10,626 nt of DNA from Thiomargarita sp. (GTDB taxonomy: Bacteria > Pseudomonadota > Gammaproteobacteria > Beggiatoales > Beggiatoaceae), in the NCBI GenBank assembly GCA_023144675.1, contig JAGLFE010000215.1:1-10626 (forward strand), read 5' to 3'. The notes below the pieces were generated by a model that had not been told where the DNA came from, made no database searches, and was given only the letters and a program-made list of their open reading frames with translations. Position numbers and translations under genes: made by a program. Each line of letters begins with the position of its first letter. The stretch's first letter is position 1. Positions 1 to 5,000 of the stretch are shown one piece after another.

Positions 1-225
1 ACCTACGTAGTCCATGCCAACTTTTGATATTTATAAAAAAGATAGAAGCAATAGTTTATAACATACTGATTATAAATGATTTATTTTTAGGAACAAGTTA
101 AAAACTTTTGCTGATAAACCTTTAAATTAAACTGTATTTTTGTATAAAAAATTTATCAAAAAAAATATCTAATAATCATGCCGTTTTACAAATAGTATAT
201 AAAAGTTGGCATCACCTACGTAGGT
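1..225. repeat. MITE-like non-autonomous element with terminal inverted repeats
   Basis: A 12-bp perfect inverted repeat, ATGCCAACTTTT at 14-25 and its reverse complement at 201-212, bounds a very AT-rich interior with no open frame of note. Outside each arm lies the palindrome CTACGTAG (3-10 and 216-223), within ACCTACGTAG at 1-10 and ACCTACGTAGGT at 214-225. Because that 8-mer is its own reverse complement, it can be read either as the outer part of a roughly 25-bp terminal inverted repeat (three mismatches in the middle) or as an 8- to 10-bp target duplication around an element at about 11-213. Size, AT-rich core and lack of a transposase fit a miniature inverted-repeat element moved in trans. 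The left edge coincides with the window start, so the true end may lie further out. The parent insertion-sequence family is not recognised. Confidence 0.5.
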
Positions 226-257
226 AGTTACATTATTTGTTAGATGTAACTATCTAC
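220..257. repeat. 14-bp inverted repeat (hairpin) abutting the MITE-like element
   Basis: The arms 220-233 and 244-257 are complementary over 14 positions except for one G/T opposition (224 against 253), with a 10-nt loop. The inner nine pairs (TAGTTACAT against ATGTAACTA) are perfect. The left arm overlaps the palindrome at the end of the preceding element, so the two structures share bases. No T-run follows on either strand, so it is not a standard intrinsic terminator. It could be a second element's end or part of the target into which the MITE-like element inserted. Confidence 0.45.
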
Positions 258-280
258 AAGTTAAGAAATATGTAAAAAAT

Positions 281-310
281 GTAGGATGCTACTGAGGAAC
301 AAAGTGCATC
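281..310. repeat. Degenerate REP-like hairpin repeat
   Basis: GTAGGATGC at 281-289 is followed by an imperfect hairpin. GATGC (285-289) pairs with GCATC (306-310), and after one bulged base ACT (291-293) pairs with AGT (303-305), leaving a 9-nt loop. From memory, sequences starting GTAGGATGC or GTAGGGTGC and closing with GCATC or GCACC are dispersed in many copies in several gammaproteobacterial and other genomes. This looks like a worn copy of that type. The identification is by eye and the copy number in this genome is unknown. Confidence 0.4.
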
Positions 311-522
311 AATCGTGTTAAAGATTTTGACTTAAATATTTAACTTTTAATTCGCACTATTTTATGCAGGATTACCAAAATTTTATGTCTAGCATTAAAC
401 ATCTTGATTCTCAAATTCACAGATAAAAATATCTTTATTTTTTTAATTTTAATAACTGAATTTATTAAGAATATTTTTTTAAATTTGTCAATACAATAGT
501 ATTAAAACCATGGATGCTTAAA
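311..522. other. AT-rich non-coding stretch, no gene seen
   Basis: No convincing coding region is visible here on either strand. The longest noted plus frame (331-426) is 31 codons, with an ATG at 364 leaving only 20, and has no Shine-Dalgarno sequence. It could be a remnant of a decayed gene but resembles nothing I recognise. Two weak hairpins occur: AGATA/TATCT with a 4-nt loop at 421-434, followed by a T-rich tract, and AATAC/GTATT at 490-503, just beyond the stop of the minus-strand gene. The first could act as a poor plus-strand terminator. Neither is strong enough to call. Confidence 0.4.
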
Positions 523-807
523 TTAGTTTTTTTGCCATGATTTGCACATAATTGAATTACCATGAATATCTTCTGACCAAGATTTATATTCAAGCCGTAC
601 AATCGTATTTAATTCTTCAAATTCAGCTATTTCCTGCTCAATTTTTCCGTGAACAGCCTCAGTTTTATCTAAATTAGTAATAATTTCACCAGCGAAATTG
701 AGATAAGCATCAGTATGAAATTTAATTAATTGAGAAATAATATAATGGCTATCAAAAATTGTATTTTTAGGAATTGTTCCTATAATTTCTGAAAGAGTTT
801 CTTCCAT
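523..807 (-). CDS. Small acidic protein of unknown function (94 aa)
   Basis: The predicted protein has 94 residues, no signal peptide and no membrane segment, so it is probably cytoplasmic. It is acidic in the middle (EIEQEIAEFEEL-type stretch around residues 55-67, probably helical). Its N-terminal third contains TIFDSHYIISQLIKFH (16-31), and its end contains the polar segment SWSEDIHGN (76-84) followed by a cysteine and a second SW. The balanced, non-repetitive composition and the motif-like stretches suggest a real gene. I have a faint impression of similar small hypothetical proteins in other bacteria but cannot name a family. AAAGGA lies 11 nt upstream of the ATG on the minus strand, a rather long spacing. 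A two-codon frame (ATG ACA TAA) sits between them and might affect initiation. It is divergent from the 290-aa exported protein gene across a 181-bp spacer. A toxin-antitoxin role is conceivable from its size, but no partner gene is present. Confidence 0.6.
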   Translation of the reverse strand: MEETLSEIIGTIPKNTIFDSHYIISQLIKFHTDAYLNFAGEIITNLDKTEAVHGKIEQEIAEFEELNTIVRLEYKSWSEDIHGNSIMCKSWQKN

Positions 808-854
808 TTTATGTCATTTCCTTTATCAGCTTTATTAAGATTTTAAAAGATTTA

Positions 855-885
855 ATTATAACAAAATAAAATATAGTTATAACAA
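855..885 (-). promoter_or_regulatory. Direct repeat over a putative promoter of the 94-aa gene
   Basis: TTATAACAA occurs twice, at 856-864 and 877-885, with the same orientation and a 21-bp period, close to two helical turns. Read on the minus strand, 855-860 is TATAAT, a consensus -10 hexamer, and 880-885 is TTGTTA, a possible -35 with a long 19-bp spacer. The repeat could be a paired operator for a DNA-binding regulator or a chance product of the AT-rich composition. Confidence 0.3.
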
Positions 886-898
886 TTAAAATTATGAC

Positions 899-927
899 TT
901 GATTTATTTTAAATAATATACTAAAAT
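899..927 (+). promoter_or_regulatory. Putative sigma-70 promoter of the exported-protein gene
   Basis: TTGATT (899-904) and TAAAAT (922-927) are separated by 17 bp, matching the consensus at 4 of 6 and 5 of 6 positions. They lie about 60 bp upstream of the start at 989. A perfect TATAAT also occurs at 928-933 but has no -35 at a suitable distance. In such AT-rich DNA hexamer matches are cheap, so this is tentative. Confidence 0.35.
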
Positions 928-988
928 TATAATTTATAAAAGTGTTTAATTTTATGCTCTTTTCGTTAATTATTTAAGGAAATTATTT

Positions 989-1861
989 ATGTCAAATAAA
1001 AATTCTGTATTGAAAAAAACCTTAGTTGGTGCAACTTTATTAGCCACCAGTCCAGCTTGGGCAAAAGGCGGTGGTGGAATGTCTGAAGGTGGTAAATCAC
1101 AGTTAGGCGTTAATCACTTATCTTTAGAAGTTACTCCAGGATATGCTTGTGCTGTTTGTGCAGACGTAAAAGCTGTTGAAAATGGTAAAACTGCTAGTAA
1201 TTTATTACCTAACGATTTAACCGTTGCAGTTGATCCTTTTGCCACTTCCTACATAGAATTAACCTTTACTGTTCGTGATATTTTAGCCCAAAATAGGAAC
1301 CATGTTTTATTTTTGGTGTATAGTCCACGGACTTCTCCTTCTCCACAAATACCAACCCCTAGATCAGAAAACAAGTTAGAATTAGATTTATCTGCATTAG
1401 AAATTCTTGCCATATATTCTATACCGTCCCAAACTATGTTAGCTCAACGTCCAACTAGATTAGGAGCTGCTAATCCTTCTCCTCATAGCTCAGTTAGTTT
1501 TAGTGTTAATTTGGACACTAGCATTTTACCTATTTTTATGAGAAATAGTGAAAAAGCTTACCTACAAGCTGCTCTAATGACAACTGAAGCTTTTGATAAT
1601 GGACAATATGACGAAATGATTTTATCTGAATTGGATACTATTGGTTTTGTACAAAATCAGTGTCCCGAAAATAATGCTTCTATTGCAGTTAGTGAAGAAG
1701 GTAATGGTACCATGACTATTACGGATATTTATGGCAACACTGGTAAAACCGTTACTTCAACGGCTACTTCTACAGCTAGCGTTACTGTTAGTCCTGGAAA
1801 AAGTGGTGGAACCAGCATTGAAGGTACTAGTGAACCTAGTGGCGGAAAAGGCAGTGAATAG
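989..1861 (+). CDS. Exported protein of unknown function with CxxC motif (290 aa)
   Basis: The start is well supported: AAGGA at 976-980 lies 8 nt before the ATG. Residues 1-25 form a Sec-type signal peptide with a basic N-region (SNKNSVLKK), a hydrophobic core (TLVGATLLAT) and a likely cleavage after AWA, so the product should be periplasmic, outer-surface or secreted. The mature protein begins with a glycine-rich stretch (KGGGGMSEGGK). A globular-looking middle follows, about residues 40-225, with strand-like segments and CAVC at 54-57. A third cysteine is at 225. The last 40 residues (about 250-290) are low-complexity Ser/Thr/Gly, as in linkers or exposed tails. I recognise no enzyme or adhesin domain. 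The CxxC could bind a metal or haem, or be redox active, but the CxxCH haem signature is absent (Ala follows). A strong Shine-Dalgarno and its own terminator indicate a monocistronic, possibly well-expressed gene. Existence and export are likely; function is unknown. Confidence 0.85.
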   Translation: MSNKNSVLKKTLVGATLLATSPAWAKGGGGMSEGGKSQLGVNHLSLEVTPGYACAVCADVKAVENGKTASNLLPNDLTVAVDPFATSYIELTFTVRDILAQNRNHVLFLVYSPRTSPSPQIPTPRSENKLELDLSALEILAIYSIPSQTMLAQRPTRLGAANPSPHSSVSFSVNLDTSILPIFMRNSEKAYLQAALMTTEAFDNGQYDEMILSELDTIGFVQNQCPENNASIAVSEEGNGTMTITDIYGNTGKTVTSTATSTASVTVSPGKSGGTSIEGTSEPSGGKGSE

Positions 1862-1891
1862 TAATTTACTGTGCTAATATCCAATTTTTTG

Positions 1892-1921
1892 GGGTCAATA
1901 TTATTTATTGACCCTTTTTTT
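1892..1921 (+). terminator. Intrinsic terminator of the exported-protein gene
   Basis: A perfect 9-bp stem (GGGTCAATA at 1892-1900 against TATTGACCC at 1906-1914) with a 5-nt loop is followed at once by seven T residues (1915-1921). It lies 30 bp after the stop codon, the classic rho-independent layout. It separates the exported-protein gene from the signalling gene downstream. Confidence 0.9.
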
Positions 1922-2009
1922 ATGCTTGAATCTAACTGACTAAAATTTAAGTCAGATTATTTCACAGCGAAAAATGAGTTTTAGATTTAATTAAAATAGT
2001 ATTTTATAA

Positions 2010-2037
2010 TTGTTTTATACTGGTTTTGTTATATAGT
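2010..2037 (+). promoter_or_regulatory. Putative promoter of the hybrid signalling gene
   Basis: TTGTTT (2010-2015) and TATAGT (2032-2037) are 16 bp apart, about 35 bp ahead of the coding start. The preceding terminator means the gene needs its own promoter in this 150-bp gap. A short inverted repeat, CTGAC (1936-1940) with GTCAG (1951-1955), lies upstream and could be a regulator site. The match is modest and the region is AT-rich. Confidence 0.3.
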
Positions 2038-2063
2038 TATATTATTATGGAATAACAAGAAAT

Positions 2064-2068
2064 AAAGG
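2064..2068 (+). promoter_or_regulatory. Ribosome binding site that bears on the start choice
   Basis: AAAGG at 2064-2068 ends only 3 nt before the ATG at 2072 but 9 nt before a second in-frame ATG at 2078. Spacing favours initiation at 2078, which would drop the first two residues (Met-Lys) and leave the signal peptide intact. The longer form is kept as the annotated start because both give the same mature protein. Confidence 0.5.
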
Positions 2069-2071
2069 TAA

Positions 2072-5000
2072 ATGAAAATGAAATGGCTGTTTTATATTTT
2101 TTTAGTTGTTTTTGCTATATTGCATACCCCTCCGTTATTGGCTTACGATAACAGCGATATTAAATTTCAGCAACTTTCGCTTAAAAATGGTTTATCGCAA
2201 AGTACGATTAATAGCATTTTACAAGATAGTCAAGGTTTTATTTGGTTCGGAACTCAAGATGGATTAAATAAATATGATGGTTATCAATTCACAATTTATC
2301 GGCATAATCCCCAAGATAATAATAGTTTAAGTAATAGTGAAGTATTTTTTATTTATGAGGATAGTCAACAACGTTTGTGGATTGGAACGAGTAAGGGATT
2401 AAATTTATTTGATAGGAAACAAGAAACTTTTAGCCATTATTTCCATAATCCTGAAGACCTAAATAGTTTAAGCGATAATCTTATTTATTCTATTCAGGAA
2501 CAAGCGGAAACTGGAATTCTTTGGATTGGAACGGCTAATGGTTTAAACAAATTTAACCCGCTGGAAAATAAATTTACTACTTTTTTCAATAATCCCAATA
2601 ATCCCAATAGCCTGAGCCATAACTCAATTTGGCCTCTTTACTACGATGAACATACTTTGTGGATTGGCACAGATGGAAATGGTTTGAGTAAATTTGATTT
2701 AACGAATTCAGAATTTAAACATTATCCATTGGATAAAAAGGATGCTAATAGTTATAGCAATGTAGTTTCATCAATTTATAAAGATAGTAAACAGCGTTTG
2801 TGGATTGGTACGTTAGGCGGACTTTATCAATTTGATTCCAAGCGGGAAACATTTACCGCTTATTTGCATGATTCTGAGCAAATTAATAGTTTAAGTCATC
2901 GTGCAGTTTGGGATATTGAAGAAAATCAGAGTTTATTATGGATTGCGACCGATGGTGGTGGAATTGACATATTTAATCCTGAAACCAAAAAATTTATTCA
3001 TAACAAACATAATCTCCAAAATAAATATAGTATCAGCGATGATGCCATATTATCTCTTTATAAAGACCCAGCAAATACCATTTGGATTGGAACTGCAAAT
3101 AGTGGAATTAATTATTTTAATCCCTGGCAAGATAAATTTAGACATTATTCCCATAATCCCTTTAATCCCAACAGTTTAAATAATAATTTTGTGTGGTCTA
3201 TTTATCAGGATGAAAATGAGGAATTATGGGTTGGAACTAAAGGAGGATTAAATCGTTTTTCTAAAGACCGCAACCAAGTTAAGCATTATTTACATGATAA
3301 AAATAATCCAAATAGTTTAAGCCATGATGAGGTTAGCGCAATTTATAAAGGTCATGCTGGTAACTTATGGATTGGAACTAATGGGGGAGGATTAAATCGT
3401 TTTGATCGGGAAACTGAACAATTTACTATTTATCAACATGATCCAGATAATAATGATAGTTTACACAGCAATCATATTCTAAGTATTTTTGAAGACCAAG
3501 CGCAGATTTTATGGTTGGGAACTAGGGATGGGCTTGAAAGGTTTAATCCTAAAACAGGTATTTTTCATCATTTTTTACATAATCCCGAGCAAATTAATAG
3601 TTTAAGTAATTCCATTGTTTCCTATATTTATGAAGATAGTGAAGGAATTCTTTGGATTGGAACTGATGGCGGGCTGAATAAATTTAATCGGGAAACAGAA
3701 CAATTTACTCATTATCAACATGATAAACAAGACCCTTTTAGTTTAAGCCATGATGAAATATCTAGCATTTATGAAGACAAAAGTGGTACATTGTGGATTG
3801 GCACTACTGGCGGAGGATTTAATCGCTTTGATAAGGCAACTGGGAAATTTCACGCTTATCGCCAACAAGATGGATTAGCCAATGATATTATTTACAGTAT
3901 TTTAGAGGACAAACAAGGTCATTTATGGATGGCTTCCAATCAAGGACTTTCCCATTTTGAACCTAAAACTGAGCAGTTTAGAAATTACGATATATTGGAT
4001 GGTTTGCAAAGTAACGAATTCAATTATGCCGCTTATAAAAGTCCTACTGGCGAATTATTTTTTGGTGGAATCAACGGTTTTAATAGTTTTTATTATGGAG
4101 AAGTTAAGAATAATCCTTATATTCCGCCGATTGCCATTACAAATTTTCAATTATTTAATCAAACTGTTAGTTTTGGAACAGATTCACCTTTGCAACAAGC
4201 AATTAATCAAACTCAAAAAATTACCCTTTCTTATAAACAAACTTTCTTTTCTTTTCAATTTGCTGCCTTGAATTTTATTAAACCTACTAAAAATAGATAT
4301 GCTTATCAATTAGAAGGTTTAGATGAGAACTGGAATCAGGTTGGAGATCGCCGTTATGCGCATTATACTAATGTTTCGCACGGTAATTATATTTTTAAAG
4401 TCAAAGGTAGTAATAATGATGGTATTTGGAATGAGCTAGGAACTAGCATTCAAATTACCATTTTGCCACCACCTTGGAAAACTTGGTGGGCATATACGCT
4501 ATATGTTTTAACTCTTTTAACAATTATTGCGAGTTATATTTGGAAGCAAAAACTCAAATTAGCTGCAAAACAAAGGGAATTAGAACAAGAACGAGAAATT
4601 GCTACCCAATTAAAAGAAATGGATCGGCTTAAAGATGAATTTTTAGCCAATACTTCCCATGAATTACGCACGCCCCTAAATGGTATTATTGGTATTGCCG
4701 AATCTTTGGTTGATGGAGCTACTGGCGAATTAAGTATTGAAACCAATAAAAATTTAACCATGATTGTTTCCAGTGGTCGCCGTTTACTTAACTTGGTCAA
4801 TGATATTTTAGACTTTGCCAAATTGCAAAAGAAGGAATTTGATTTACAGCTTAAAGCAGTTGATATAAAAATGGTTAGCGAAATTGTGCTTAATTTAACT
4901 CAACCCTTAATTGCCAACAAGCCAGTCCAACTACATAATGCAATGGAAACTAATTTACCATTGGTTCATGCAGATGAAAATCGGTTGCAACAAATTTTAT

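Noticed and set aside
331..426. 31-codon plus frame with an ATG at 364 before the 421-434 hairpin
   Set aside because: Too short, no ribosome site and no recognisable motif; mentioned only as a possible gene remnant.
1936..1955. Inverted repeat CTGAC/GTCAG upstream of the signalling gene
   Set aside because: Only five pairs around a 10-nt AT-rich centre; too weak to list as an operator.
2162..4099. Regular repeats about 141 bp apart, first glance like an array
   Set aside because: They are degenerate, lie in one open frame and encode propeller blades; there are no identical short repeats with unique spacers, so no CRISPR.
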